Source of the DNA: Actinoplanes oblitus
GTDB lineage: Bacteria; Actinomycetota; Actinomycetes; Mycobacteriales; Micromonosporaceae
Length of the DNA stretch: 64,000 nucleotides
Direction: 5' to 3'
Assembly (NCBI RefSeq): GCF_030252345.1
Contig: NZ_CP126980.1
Coordinates: 7,145,501-7,209,500, forward strand
Numbering within the stretch: position 1 is the first letter of the stretch; the number at the start of each line of letters is the position of its first letter. The notes under the pieces were generated by a model, which saw only the letters and a program-made list of their open reading frames with translations, made no database searches and had not been told where the DNA came from. The translations under genes and the position numbers were made by a program. Shown here in pieces: positions 51,739 through 60,636 of this stretch.

Positions 51739-52481
51739 CCCGGTGGACGGTACGACGACTCCGGCGCCCGGACGCCGCTGTCACGCTCTACTGCTTCCCG
51801 CACGCCGGCGGCTCACCGGGCGAGTACGTCCGCTGGTCCGACGATCTGCCCGAGTTCCAGGTCTGGGGCGTTCACCTGCCCGGGCGGACCACCCGGGCGG
51901 GCGAGCCGCCGTACACCGAGATGGCATCGCTGGTGCGGGACCTGGTCGCCGCGGTCCCGTTCGCCGAGCGGTCGGTCTTCCTCGGGCACAGCCTCGGCGC
52001 GCTGGTCGCCTTCGAGACGGCGCGGGAGCTGCGCCGGCGCGGCCGTCCCCAGCCGGAGGGACTGATCGTGTCGTCGTGCCCGGCGCCGCCCTACCCGGAG
52101 CGCGGGGAGTCCCTGTCCGCGCTGGCCGACGACGAGCTGCTCGGCCGCGCGACCGAGTTGTGGGGCCTGCCGGCGGCGGACCTGTCCGCCGATCCCGCGC
52201 TCCAGGCGCACGCGCTCGCCTGCCTGCGCAACGATCTCGCGCTGCTGGAGAACTACCGGTACCGCCCGGAGGAACCACTGGACGCCTGGCTCCACGTCCT
52301 GCGCGGCGATCGGGAACCCACCCGCGCGGACGCACCGACCTGGCGGGCACAGACGCGGGGGCCGATCGGCGAGACGCTGCTGCCCGGCGGTCACTTCTAT
52401 TTCCGAGAGCAACGGCACGAGACCCTGCGCGCAGTGCGCGAGACCGTGCTGACGAGGGGAGGCCGGCAGTGCGCCGAATAG
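51735..52481 (+). CDS. Discrete thioesterase (type II fold)
   Basis: A 248-residue alpha/beta-hydrolase: FPHAGGSPGEY near residue 21, the nucleophile GHSLGAL near 85, an acidic residue in LRGDREP near 193, and the His in LPGGHFYF near 219. It is coupled to the KS gene (ATGA), so it may edit or offload the KS-ACP chain. It gains interest because the TE built into the short NRPS lacks its Ser. It overlaps the dehydrogenase gene by 13 bp. Confidence 0.92.
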   Translation: MTRWTVRRLRRPDAAVTLYCFPHAGGSPGEYVRWSDDLPEFQVWGVHLPGRTTRAGEPPYTEMASLVRDLVAAVPFAERSVFLGHSLGALVAFETARELRRRGRPQPEGLIVSSCPAPPYPERGESLSALADDELLGRATELWGLPAADLSADPALQAHALACLRNDLALLENYRYRPEEPLDAWLHVLRGDREPTRADAPTWRAQTRGPIGETLLPGGHFYFREQRHETLRAVRETVLTRGGRQCAE

Positions 52482-53335
52482 GTGTGGTGGGCGCGGGGAC
52501 CATGGGCAGGGGCGTGACACAGCTCTTCGCCTCGCACGGGCACGAGGTCGTGCTCGTGGACCTCAGCGAACAGATCCTCGACGACGCCCGCGCGAGCATC
52601 GCGACGTTCGCCCGGCTGGCGGCACTGGTCCGTCCCGGCAGCACGCCGCCACCGGCCGGTGAGGTGCTGGGTCGGATCACCTTCACCACCGACCTCAAGT
52701 CGCTGAGCGACGCGGAGCTCGTCGTCGAGAACGTCACCGAACGGTGGACGGTCAAGCAGCCGCTCTACGCGGAGCTCGACGCGGTGTGCTCCCCGGACAC
52801 CGTCTTCGGCGTCAACACGTCGGCCATCCCGATCACCCGGGTGGCGGCCGCGACCGAGCGGCCGGAGCAGGTGATCGGCACGCACTTCATGAACCCCGCC
52901 CATCTCAAGCCCACGGTCGAGGTGATCCGCGGCCTGCGCACCTCGCCGGAGACGGTGGAGCGGACCAAGGCCGTGCTGGACGACGCCGGCCGGCGGCACG
53001 TGCTGGTGGGTGACTCGCCCGGCTTCGTCACCAACCGGGTTCTGATGATCACCATCAACGAGGCGATCGCGCTGGTGCACGAGGGCGTCTCCACCCCGGC
53101 CGACGTCGACCGGCTCTTCAAGGAGTGCTTCGCGCACTCGATGGGCCCGCTGGAGACGGCGGACCTGATCGGGCTGGACACCGTGCTGCTCTCCCTCGAG
53201 GTGCTGTACGCCGACTTCGGCGAGCTCAAGTACGTGCCGAACCCGCTGCTGCGCCGGATGGTCGAGGCCGGGCGCTGCGGGCGCAAGACCAACCAGGGCT
53301 TCTATCCGTACGCGTCGGAGGGGGTACGTCAATGA
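52469..53335 (+). CDS. 3-Hydroxyacyl-CoA dehydrogenase-like enzyme, aminomalonyl-ACP pathway
   Basis: A 288-residue 3-hydroxyacyl-CoA dehydrogenase: NAD-binding GAGTMGRGV at residue 8, the catalytic His in GTHFMNPAH near 140, and a C-terminal helical domain (MGPLETADLIGLDT near 225). In zwittermicin-type pathways this enzyme oxidises the beta-hydroxyl of carrier-bound Ser on the way to aminomalonyl-ACP. It sits with exactly the other enzymes of that pathway: carrier protein, acyl-CoA dehydrogenase and synthetase-like ligase. GTG 52469 has GGGGAGG upstream and begins inside the TE gene. It overlaps the ACP gene by ATGA. Confidence 0.9.
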   Translation: MRRIGVVGAGTMGRGVTQLFASHGHEVVLVDLSEQILDDARASIATFARLAALVRPGSTPPPAGEVLGRITFTTDLKSLSDAELVVENVTERWTVKQPLYAELDAVCSPDTVFGVNTSAIPITRVAAATERPEQVIGTHFMNPAHLKPTVEVIRGLRTSPETVERTKAVLDDAGRRHVLVGDSPGFVTNRVLMITINEAIALVHEGVSTPADVDRLFKECFAHSMGPLETADLIGLDTVLLSLEVLYADFGELKYVPNPLLRRMVEAGRCGRKTNQGFYPYASEGVRQ

Positions 53336-53595
53336 GTGACGAGTTGCGAGGCCGCGTCCGGGAGTTCGTCGCCACCCAGGCGCCGGGCGCCGACGTGGAC
53401 GACGACGATGACCTGTTCGCCAGTGGACTGGTGAACTCGCTGTTCGCGGTGCAGCTGGTGCTGTGGCTGGAGCAGACGTTCGACGTACGGGTGGAGAGTC
53501 ACGAGCTCGTCATCACCACCTTCGCCACGGTCTCGTCGATCGCCGACTTCGTGGCGCGCAAGCAGGCCGGCCCGGCGGTGGCGCGTGGACTTTGA
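53332..53595 (+). CDS. Acyl carrier protein of the aminomalonyl-ACP pathway
   Basis: An 87-residue carrier protein. The phosphopantetheine Ser is in SGLVNSLFAV near residue 36, with Asn in place of the usual Asp, as in carrier proteins that hold methoxy-, hydroxy- or aminomalonyl units. It probably carries seryl, then aminomalonyl thioester. The next two genes encode its oxidase and its loading ligase. Its end overlaps the acyl-CoA dehydrogenase gene by 11 bp. Confidence 0.92.
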   Translation: MSDELRGRVREFVATQAPGADVDDDDDLFASGLVNSLFAVQLVLWLEQTFDVRVESHELVITTFATVSSIADFVARKQAGPAVARGL

Positions 53596-54763
53596 GCTCA
53601 GTCCCGAGCAGCGCCGGCTCCGTGCCGACATCGTCGCCTTCGCCCGGGCGGAACTCGGTCAGCAGGTCGCCGACGACGACCAGGCCGGGCGCTTCCCCTG
53701 GGCGGACTGGCGCCGGTGCGCGGAGTTCGGCGTCCTCGGCTGGCCGATCCCCCAGGAGTACGGCGGTTCCGGTTTCGATCCGCTGACCACCGTCGTGGCG
53801 CTGGAGGCGCTCGGCTACGGCTGCCGCGACAACGGCCTGGTGTTCGCGGTCAACAACCACCTCTGGGGTTGCGCGATCTACCTGATGCTGCACGGCACGC
53901 CGGAGCAGAAGGAGCAATACCTGCGCCCGCTCGCCGCCGGCTCCCTGATCGGCGCGCACGCGCTCTCCGAGGAGCAGGCTGGATCGGACGTCCTGGCGGT
54001 CGCCACCACCGCGAAACGCGACGGGGACGGCTACCGGCTGGACGGCAGCAAGTGCTTCGTCAGCAACGGTCCGGTCGCCGACGTCTTCGTCGTGATGGCC
54101 CGCACCGGGGAGCGGACGGCCGGGCAGAACCACCTGTCCGCGTTCATCGTCACCAGCGACATGCCCGGCGTCGCCGTCCGGCGCGAGCTGCCCAAGATGG
54201 GCCTGCGCACCGCGCCGATGGGCGAGGTGTCGTTCGACGGCACCCCGGTGCCCGCCGCCAACCTGCTGGGCGCCGAGGGGGCCGGCTACCGCGTGTTCGC
54301 CTCGACCATCGACTGGGAGCGCGCGTTCATGTTCGCCCCGCAGGTGGGCGCGATGGAACGCCTGCTGGAGGCCTCGATCCGGCACGCCCGGTCCCGGCAC
54401 CAGTTCGGCCAGGCCATCGGCGGCTTCCAGGCGGTCTCCCACCAGGTGGCGGACATGAAGATCCGGCTGGAGCTGGCCCGGACGCTGCTCTACAAGGTCG
54501 GGTGGCTGAAGCGGGAGGGCCGGCTGGCGCTGCTGGAGACCACCATGGCGAAGGTCTTCGTGAGCGACAGCCTGGTGCAGACCGCCCAGGGCGCGATGAC
54601 CATCCACGGCGCCCGCGGCTACCTCGCGGGCGACGGGTTCGAGCGGGAGCTGCGCGACGCGCTCGGTGGCCCGATCTACGGCGGCACGAACGCGGTGCAG
54701 CGTGGCGTGCTGGCCGAACTCCTCGGCGTGCCCGGCGCCCTGCACGGCAGCGGTTCGCGATGA
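53585..54763 (+). CDS. Acyl-CoA dehydrogenase-like flavoenzyme, aminomalonyl-ACP pathway
   Basis: A 392-residue FAD enzyme of the acyl-CoA dehydrogenase family: ALSEEQAGSD near residue 122, MGLRTAPMGEVSFDGTPVP near 205, RHQFGQAIGGFQ near 270 and QGAMTIHGARGY near 335. The C-terminal motif is IYGGTNAVQR, with Gly at the usual catalytic Glu. This matches long-chain/isovaleryl-type enzymes, whose base lies in an earlier helix; Glu in MERLLEAS near 260 fits. In the aminomalonyl and hydroxymalonyl pathways such enzymes work with the hydroxyacyl dehydrogenase to make the malonyl carboxylate. The GTG start overlaps the ACP gene. Confidence 0.9.
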   Translation: MDFELSPEQRRLRADIVAFARAELGQQVADDDQAGRFPWADWRRCAEFGVLGWPIPQEYGGSGFDPLTTVVALEALGYGCRDNGLVFAVNNHLWGCAIYLMLHGTPEQKEQYLRPLAAGSLIGAHALSEEQAGSDVLAVATTAKRDGDGYRLDGSKCFVSNGPVADVFVVMARTGERTAGQNHLSAFIVTSDMPGVAVRRELPKMGLRTAPMGEVSFDGTPVPAANLLGAEGAGYRVFASTIDWERAFMFAPQVGAMERLLEASIRHARSRHQFGQAIGGFQAVSHQVADMKIRLELARTLLYKVGWLKREGRLALLETTMAKVFVSDSLVQTAQGAMTIHGARGYLAGDGFERELRDALGGPIYGGTNAVQRGVLAELLGVPGALHGSGSR

Positions 54764-55926
54764 CCAGGATCATGCTGACCACGCCGATCCCCGAGGCGCT
54801 CGCCGACGAGGTCGCCAAGCGGGTCTACTTCGTCTCCGCGGCGATCACCGGCTTCACCCTGGTCCGGTCCGGCGGGCAGGTCACGGCGGTGGACGTGACC
54901 ACGCGTACCGCTGACCCCGGCGACACCGCGGAACTGGGCCGCAAGCTCAACCGCGTGCTCGGCACCGACGTGGCGGAGCAGCGGCACCTGCCGCCGCGGG
55001 TGATCTGGCGGAGCGAGGGCACCGGCCCGGTCCGGGACGTGTTCGACACGTTGGTGGCCGACGGCGTCGCGTTCGAGACCGGCGAGGGCCAGATCGCCGT
55101 CGGTGAGCCGTTCCTGTCGCTGATGGACCGCCTCGACGCCCTGATCCTGGCGCTGGTGACGGCGGAGTTCGCGGCCCGGGACCTCCGCTACCCGACCCTG
55201 ATCCGCTCGGACGTGCTGCGCCGCACCGGATACCTCAACTCCTTCCCGCAGCTGGTCATGTCGGTGTCCCGGCTGCACGACGACGCCGACGCCTACCGCG
55301 GGTTCCTCGACGCGCTGGGCACCGACGGCGACCTCTCCGAGGCGTGGCGTACGCACAGCGGCGGTATCGACTACTGCCTCCCGCCCACCATGTGCTTCCA
55401 CACCTACCAGCAGTACGCGGAGCGGGCGTTGCCGTCGCCGTCGACCACGGTGACCGCCCGCGGCAAGTCGTTCCGCTTCGAGAGCCGGTACCGCCGCTCC
55501 CTGGAGCGGCTGTGGGACTTCACCATCCGCGAGGTGGTCTTCCTCGGCTCGCGCGACTTCGTCCTGGACGCCCGCGCCCGGCTGATGGATCGCGCGTACG
55601 CCCTGCTCGACTCGCTCGGCCTGGGTGGCCGGTGCGAGGTGGCCAACGATCCGTTCTTCCTCAACGGTGCCGCCCCCAACTGGTCGCAACGCCTGATCGA
55701 GGCCAAGTACGAGCTGCGACTGCCGCTGGACGACTCCCGGGATGTCGCGGTCGGCTCGTTCAACCTGCACGACCAGCATTTCGCGACCGCGTTCGGCATC
55801 CGCACGGACGCCGGCGAGCCCGCGTTCACCAGCTGCGCGGGCTTCGGGCTGGAACGGCTCACCTACGCGTTCCTCTGCCGGCACGGGGTGGACCCGGCGG
55901 GCTGGCCGGCGGTGGTGCGACAGTGA
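54760..55926 (+). CDS. Class II tRNA-synthetase-like amino acid:[carrier protein] ligase
   Basis: A 388-residue protein related to atypical seryl-tRNA synthetase. It has motif 2 (FRFESRYRRSLERLWDFT near residue 245), motif 3 (CAGFGLERLTYAF near 362), and Cys/Glu/Cys residues placed to bind zinc (CLPPTMCFH near 210, the Glu of FESR, the Cys before GFGLER). There is no N-terminal tRNA-binding coiled coil. Such proteins charge carrier proteins with amino acids; in the zwittermicin pathway one loads Ser on the aminomalonyl carrier. Here the target is most likely the ACP at 53332-53595. Ser is inferred from pathway logic, since related ligases can take Gly or Ala. It overlaps its neighbours by 4 bp on both sides. 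Confidence 0.9.
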   Translation: MTRIMLTTPIPEALADEVAKRVYFVSAAITGFTLVRSGGQVTAVDVTTRTADPGDTAELGRKLNRVLGTDVAEQRHLPPRVIWRSEGTGPVRDVFDTLVADGVAFETGEGQIAVGEPFLSLMDRLDALILALVTAEFAARDLRYPTLIRSDVLRRTGYLNSFPQLVMSVSRLHDDADAYRGFLDALGTDGDLSEAWRTHSGGIDYCLPPTMCFHTYQQYAERALPSPSTTVTARGKSFRFESRYRRSLERLWDFTIREVVFLGSRDFVLDARARLMDRAYALLDSLGLGGRCEVANDPFFLNGAAPNWSQRLIEAKYELRLPLDDSRDVAVGSFNLHDQHFATAFGIRTDAGEPAFTSCAGFGLERLTYAFLCRHGVDPAGWPAVVRQ

Positions 55927-57257
55927 CCGGCGCCCGCCTGCTGACCCTCACCGCGCCGACCGCCGAGGCGCTGGAACGCGACACCGATGAGCTGGCCGAG
56001 TGGGTGGCGGCCCTGGACGCGACGGCGTTCGCCGGGTTGCCCGTGGTGCCGGACACCGGTACCACCGACCAGCCCGCACGCCGCGCGGTCGCCGCCAGCA
56101 CCCCCCGGGACGCCGCACGCTGGCTGCGCAAACGCGATCCCCGGCGGGTCTTCACCGCCGGGCCCGGCCGGCCGGCGAACACCGCGTTCCTGTTCTCCGG
56201 CGTCGGCGACCAGTACCCGGGCCTCGGCGGGCGGCTGCACCGCGGCCTGCCGGTCATGCGCCGGGAGCTGGACCGCTGCCTCGACCTGCTCGCCGCCGAG
56301 GAGGACCTGGACCTGCGGCCGCTGCTGGCACCCGCCGAGTCCCCCGGCACCGGCCCGGACCTGGCCGCCCTCTTCGACCGGCGGGCGACGACCCAGCCGA
56401 TCCACGAGACGGCGGCGGCCCAGCCGCTGCTGTTCGCTCTGCAGTACGCCCTGGCCCGGGCCCTGATCGAACGGGGTGCCCGGCCCACCGTCCTGGCCGG
56501 CTACAGCCTCGGCGAGTACGTCGCCGGCTGCCTCGCGGGCGTGCTGCCGGTCGAGGACGCGCTGCGCGTCGTCGCCCGCCGCGCCCGCCTGATCGACCGG
56601 CTGCCGCGCGGCGCGATGCTCGTCGTCAACACCGGACCCGAGTCGCTGCGCCCGTGGCTGCCCGACGGGGTGTCGTTCGCCGCGATCAACGGACCGGAGC
56701 AGTGTGTGCTCTCCGGAATCGCCGAGGCGATCGAGGGCCTGGCTGTCGAGTGCACCGCGCGGGGCTGGGCCTGCCGGCGGACGGCGACCTCGCACGCGTT
56801 CCACTCGGCGATGATGGCGCCGCTGGTCCAGCCGTTGCACGAGCTCCTGGAGACGGTCCCGTTACGCGCACCCCGCCTGCCGATCCTGTCCACCGTGACC
56901 GGGACGTGGCTGCGGGACGCCGAGGCAGCCGATCCCGGGTACTGGGCCCGGCACCTGTGCGAGACGGTCCGCTTCACCGACGTGGTGGCCGGCCTCTGGC
57001 GGCTGCCCGATCCGCTGCTGGTCGAGCTCGGCCCGGGGCAGACTCTGGCCCGGCTCGCGCAGCAGCACCCGGGTCGCCCGGCGACGGCGCGGACCCCTGT
57101 CGTGCAGACCCTTCCCGGCCAGTTCGAGACCCGCACCGAGGACGAGGTGCTGCTCGCCGCCGCCGGGCAGCTCTGGGCGTCGGGGCTGGAGATCGACCTG
57201 GCCGGACTGGCGCCGAACCTCACGGAGGGTGGACATGCGACACCGTGTGACGCGTAG
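55923..57257 (+). CDS. Discrete acyltransferase (trans-acting AT)
   Basis: A 444-residue AT domain with its linker: FLFSGVGDQYPG near residue 84, the nucleophile GYSLGEY near 195, and the specificity loop SHAFH near 290 with the catalytic His. It is free-standing and lies directly after the aminomalonyl-ACP genes. It most likely moves aminomalonyl from the small ACP to the KS-ACP protein, whose own AT is decayed. The first 75 residues are a KS-AT-type linker, suggesting origin from a modular PKS. The GTG overlaps the ligase stop, and the end overlaps the C-domain gene by 23 bp. Confidence 0.92.
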   Translation: MTGARLLTLTAPTAEALERDTDELAEWVAALDATAFAGLPVVPDTGTTDQPARRAVAASTPRDAARWLRKRDPRRVFTAGPGRPANTAFLFSGVGDQYPGLGGRLHRGLPVMRRELDRCLDLLAAEEDLDLRPLLAPAESPGTGPDLAALFDRRATTQPIHETAAAQPLLFALQYALARALIERGARPTVLAGYSLGEYVAGCLAGVLPVEDALRVVARRARLIDRLPRGAMLVVNTGPESLRPWLPDGVSFAAINGPEQCVLSGIAEAIEGLAVECTARGWACRRTATSHAFHSAMMAPLVQPLHELLETVPLRAPRLPILSTVTGTWLRDAEAADPGYWARHLCETVRFTDVVAGLWRLPDPLLVELGPGQTLARLAQQHPGRPATARTPVVQTLPGQFETRTEDEVLLAAAGQLWASGLEIDLAGLAPNLTEGGHATPCDA

Positions 57258-58623
57258 GCCGCGCGACGGGCACCTGCCGCTGTCGTGCTCGCAGGAACGC
57301 CTGTGGTTCATCCTGCGGCTGCATCCGGACATCCGCGCCTACCAGTTCCAGGCGACGATCGCGCTGACCGGGAAGCTCGACACCGGCGCCCTGCGGGAGG
57401 CGCTCACCGAGGTCGTCCGCCGGCACGAGATCTTCCGCACCACGTTCGCCGACAGCCGCGACGGTCCCCGGCAGATCGTGCACCCGCCGTTCCCGGTGGA
57501 CCTGCCCCTCGACGACGTCAGCGAGCAGCCGGACTCGGAGCGGGCGGCCCGCCGGGCGCTGGACGAGGCGGTGGACGTCGACATCCCGGTGGACCGGTTG
57601 CCGCTGATCCGCTGGCGCCTGGTGCGCCTGGCCGACGACCGGCACGTGCTGCTGCACCTGGAACACCACCTGATCCACGACGGCTGGGGGTTCAACGTCT
57701 TCCTGGCGGAGCTGAGCGAGCTGTACCGGGCGTACGCGAGCGGGCAACCGTCCCCGCTGAGCGAACCCGAGCTGCAGTTCGCCGACTTCGCGGCCTGGCA
57801 GCAGGACTGGGTCCGCGGCCCGTCCGCCCAGCGGCAGCTCGACTACTGGCGCCGCCGGCTCGACGGCGTCCCGCACCTGGTCGACCTGCCCACCGACCAC
57901 CCCCGGACGCCGGCCCGCCGGTTCGCCGGTGCCGCACCCCGGTTCGTGGTCCGGGCGGAGCTGGCCGACCGGTTGCGCGAGCTGGCCCGGCGCGAGCGGG
58001 TCTCGCTGTTCGTGGTGATGCTCGCCGCCTACGCCGTGCTCCTGCGGGACTGGTCGGGCAAGGAGGACTTCTGTGTCGCCTCCGGGGTCGCCGCACGCCA
58101 CGCGCCGGAGACCGAACGGATGCTCGGCATGATCGTCAACACCGTCGCGCTGCGGACCGACCTGCGGGCCGATCCCGCGTTCCCCGAGCTGCTGCGTCGC
58201 GTCCGGGACACCACGTTCGGCGCGCTGGAGCATCAGGACGTGCCGTTCGACCAGGTAGTGGCGGCGCTACGGCCCCGGCGGCAACCGGGCCGCCAGCTGC
58301 TCAGCGACGTCGCGTTCTCGTTCCACGACTCGCCGCTGCGCACCGTGGAGATGCCGGACCTGCGGGCCGAGGTGACCGTCGGTATGTCCAACCACACCGC
58401 CAAGTTCGACCTGAGCGTCATCGCGATCCCCGAGGCGGAACAGGCGGCCGGGCAGCCCGGCCGCGCGGTGCCCGGCGAGGTGGAGCTCATCTGGGAGTAC
58501 GACACCGACCTGTTCGACGCCGCGACCATCGCCCGGATGGCGGACCGCTACGACAGGTTGCTCACCGCCGTGGTCGCCGATCCGCAGGCCCGGCTGTCCA
58601 CGCTGATCGAGAGAGCGAGCTGA
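57235..58623 (+). CDS. Stand-alone condensation domain
   Basis: A 462-residue single C domain: LPLSCSQERLWF near residue 14, HHLIHDG near 140, MIVNTVALRTDL near 303. No A or PCP is attached. ATG 57235 has GGAGG upstream; GTG 57229 is an alternative. It is encoded 1 bp before a free PCP gene, which suggests it condenses to or from that PCP. Whether it makes an amide or an ester cannot be told from the motif. Confidence 0.9.
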   Translation: MRHRVTRRPRDGHLPLSCSQERLWFILRLHPDIRAYQFQATIALTGKLDTGALREALTEVVRRHEIFRTTFADSRDGPRQIVHPPFPVDLPLDDVSEQPDSERAARRALDEAVDVDIPVDRLPLIRWRLVRLADDRHVLLHLEHHLIHDGWGFNVFLAELSELYRAYASGQPSPLSEPELQFADFAAWQQDWVRGPSAQRQLDYWRRRLDGVPHLVDLPTDHPRTPARRFAGAAPRFVVRAELADRLRELARRERVSLFVVMLAAYAVLLRDWSGKEDFCVASGVAARHAPETERMLGMIVNTVALRTDLRADPAFPELLRRVRDTTFGALEHQDVPFDQVVAALRPRRQPGRQLLSDVAFSFHDSPLRTVEMPDLRAEVTVGMSNHTAKFDLSVIAIPEAEQAAGQPGRAVPGEVELIWEYDTDLFDAATIARMADRYDRLLTAVVADPQARLSTLIERAS

Positions 58624-58624
58624 G

Positions 58625-58891
58625 ATGACCGACAGATCCGAGCTGATCGTCACGGTCCGGGACGCGTGGGCCGAGGCGCTGGCCGTCCACCGGAACGCCG
58701 TGCCGCTGGACCAGGGCTTCTTCGACGCCGGCGGCAACTCGCTGCTGCTGGTGGTGCTCGCCGAGGACCTGGCCGAGCGGACCGGGGCCGACCTCCGGGT
58801 CACCGACCTTTTCCAGCACGCGACGGTGCTCGCCCAGGCACAGCTCCTCGCGGAGCGGGCGGCCGGCAGCACGACGGGAGGAACGCGATGA
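58625..58891 (+). CDS. Stand-alone peptidyl carrier protein
   Basis: An 88-residue PCP: FFDAGGNSLLLVVL near residue 32 with the phosphopantetheine Ser. It overlaps the A-PCP gene by ATGA. Being free-standing, it could be charged in trans by the neighbouring A domain or hold an intermediate for the two free C domains. Confidence 0.93.
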   Translation: MTDRSELIVTVRDAWAEALAVHRNAVPLDQGFFDAGGNSLLLVVLAEDLAERTGADLRVTDLFQHATVLAQAQLLAERAAGSTTGGTR

Positions 58892-60636
58892 GCATCCTGC
58901 ACGGCCCGGTCACCTCGTTCCCGGACGACGCCACGATCACCGCGGCCTTCGCGGAGCAGGTGCGCGATCGCCCGGACGCCCTCGCCGTCGTCGACGGCGG
59001 CCACTCGCTGACCTATCGGGAGCTGGACGAGCGGGCGGACCGGCTGGCCACCCTGCTGCGCCGGCGTGGTGCCGGCGCCGAGTCGCGGGTCGGCATCGTC
59101 CTGGAGCGCGGGCACGAGATGATCACGGCGATCCTGGCGACGCTGAAGGCGGGCGCCGCCTATGTCCCGATCAGCGTGGCGTACCCGGCCGACCGGCAGC
59201 GCACCATCGCGGCCGAGGCCGAGGTGTCCGTGCTGGTGACCCCGGAACTGATCGAGCAGGCGGCCGACCCGGCCCTGACCGTCGAGCGGCTCGCCCCGCC
59301 GGCCGGCTCGCGGGCGCTGGCGTACGTGCTGTTCACCTCCGGCTCCACCGGACGGCCCAAGGGCGTGATGGTCGAGCACCGGTCGGTGCTGCGCCTGGTC
59401 CGCGACCCGGACTACATCAGCCTCGGGCCGGACGAGCGGATCGCCCAGGTGGCGAACCCGTCGTTCGACGCGTTCACCTTCGAGATCTGGGGCGCGCTGC
59501 TGAACGGCGGCACGCTGTGCGTCATCCCGACCGCCGCGGTGCTGAGCCCGGGCGCGTTCAAACGGGCGCTGGCCCGGCACCGGGTCACAACGACGGTGCT
59601 GGCCACCGCCCTGTTCGCGGAGATCATGGCGGATCAGCCGGACACCTTCGCCGGTCTGCGCAACGTGCTGGTCGGCGGCGACGTGTTGAACGTGGCACAC
59701 GCCCGGCGGCTGGTCGAGGACCCGCGGCACCGCCCGGGCCGCCTGCTCAACGTCTACGGCCCGACCGAGACCACCGCGTGGGCGACGTACGCCGTGGTCG
59801 AGACGGTTCCCGCCGGCGCCACGTCGATCCCGATCGGCGGTCCGATCGCCAACACCTCGTGCTACGTGCTGGACGCGGACCGCAAGCCGGTGCAGCCGGG
59901 CGAGACCGGCGAGCTCTTCGTCGGCGGGACCGGGGTGGCGCGCGGTTACGCCGGCCAGCCGGAGCAGACCCGGGAACGGTTCCTGCCCGACCCGTTCGGC
60001 ACCCGGGACGACGCCCTGATGTACCGGACCGGTGACCTGGTCCGTACCGGCCCGGACGGCCTGCTGCAGTTCCTGGGCCGGATCGACGACCAGGTCAAGA
60101 TCCGGGGGTACCGGGTCGAGCCCGGCGAGGTGGAGGCGGCGCTGAGCGCGCACTCGCAGGTCCGGCAGGTCGCCGTCGTCGCCGAGCGGGCCGAGGGCGA
60201 CCGGCGGCTGGTCGCCCACGTCGTCCCGGCGTCGCCCGAGCTGACCGCCACCGAGCTCCGCCAGTTCCTCGCCGGGCGGCTGCCCGAGTGGATGGTCCCG
60301 GCCCTGTTCGTCTTCTCCGAGCGGCTCGCCCTGTCGGCGCACGGGAAGATCGACAAGTCGCGGCTGCCGGAGACCCCGGCGGACCTGGCCGAGGAGACGG
60401 CGGTGCCGCCGCGCACCGAGCTCGAGGAGTCGCTCGCGGCGATCACCGCGGAGATGCTCGGGCTGACCTCGGTGGGCGTGACCGACGACTTCTTCGCGCT
60501 CGGTGGTCACTCGTTGCTGGCGATGCGGCTGCTGTCCCGGGTCAACGACCAGTTCGACACGTACGTCGCGCTCGGCACGTTCCTGTACGAGCCGACGGTC
60601 GAGCGGCTGGCGGCCGAGGTGTCCGGTGGTCGATGA
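58888..60636 (+). CDS. NRPS A-PCP didomain
   Basis: A 582-residue protein. A domain: [12 protein letters not shown] near residue 148, FDAFTFEIW near 192, YGPTETTAW near 290, YRTGDL near 380 and HGKIDK near 485. [12 protein letters not shown] near 533. Pocket residues D-A-F-V-L-G-V-A-W suggest a small or hydrophobic neutral substrate, but I cannot assign it. There is no C domain, so it may supply the starter amino acid for the aminomalonyl KS, or serve the free C domains on each side. It is coupled by overlap to both neighbours. Confidence 0.92.
   Translation: MSILHGPVTSFPDDATITAAFAEQVRDRPDALAVVDGGHSLTYRELDERADRLATLLRRRGAGAESRVGIVLERGHEMITAILATLKAGAAYVPISVAYPADRQRTIAAEAEVSVLVTPELIEQAADPALTVERLAPPAGSRALAYVLFTSGSTGRPKGVMVEHRSVLRLVRDPDYISLGPDERIAQVANPSFDAFTFEIWGALLNGGTLCVIPTAAVLSPGAFKRALARHRVTTTVLATALFAEIMADQPDTFAGLRNVLVGGDVLNVAHARRLVEDPRHRPGRLLNVYGPTETTAWATYAVVETVPAGATSIPIGGPIANTSCYVLDADRKPVQPGETGELFVGGTGVARGYAGQPEQTRERFLPDPFGTRDDALMYRTGDLVRTGPDGLLQFLGRIDDQVKIRGYRVEPGEVEAALSAHSQVRQVAVVAERAEGDRRLVAHVVPASPELTATELRQFLAGRLPEWMVPALFVFSERLALSAHGKIDKSRLPETPADLAEETAVPPRTELEESLAAITAEMLGLTSVGVTDDFFALGGHSLLAMRLLSRVNDQFDTYVALGTFLYEPTVERLAAEVSGGR

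Noticed and set aside
54680..54700. Loss of the catalytic Glu in the acyl-CoA dehydrogenase (IYGGT instead of IYEGT)
   Set aside because: Long-chain and isovaleryl-type members normally have Gly here and use a Glu in an earlier helix, which is present in this protein.
49447..57257. Hydroxymalonyl- or methoxymalonyl-ACP pathway
   Set aside because: There is no FkbH-type glyceryl loading enzyme and no O-methyltransferase. The synthetase-like ligase points to an amino acid on the carrier.
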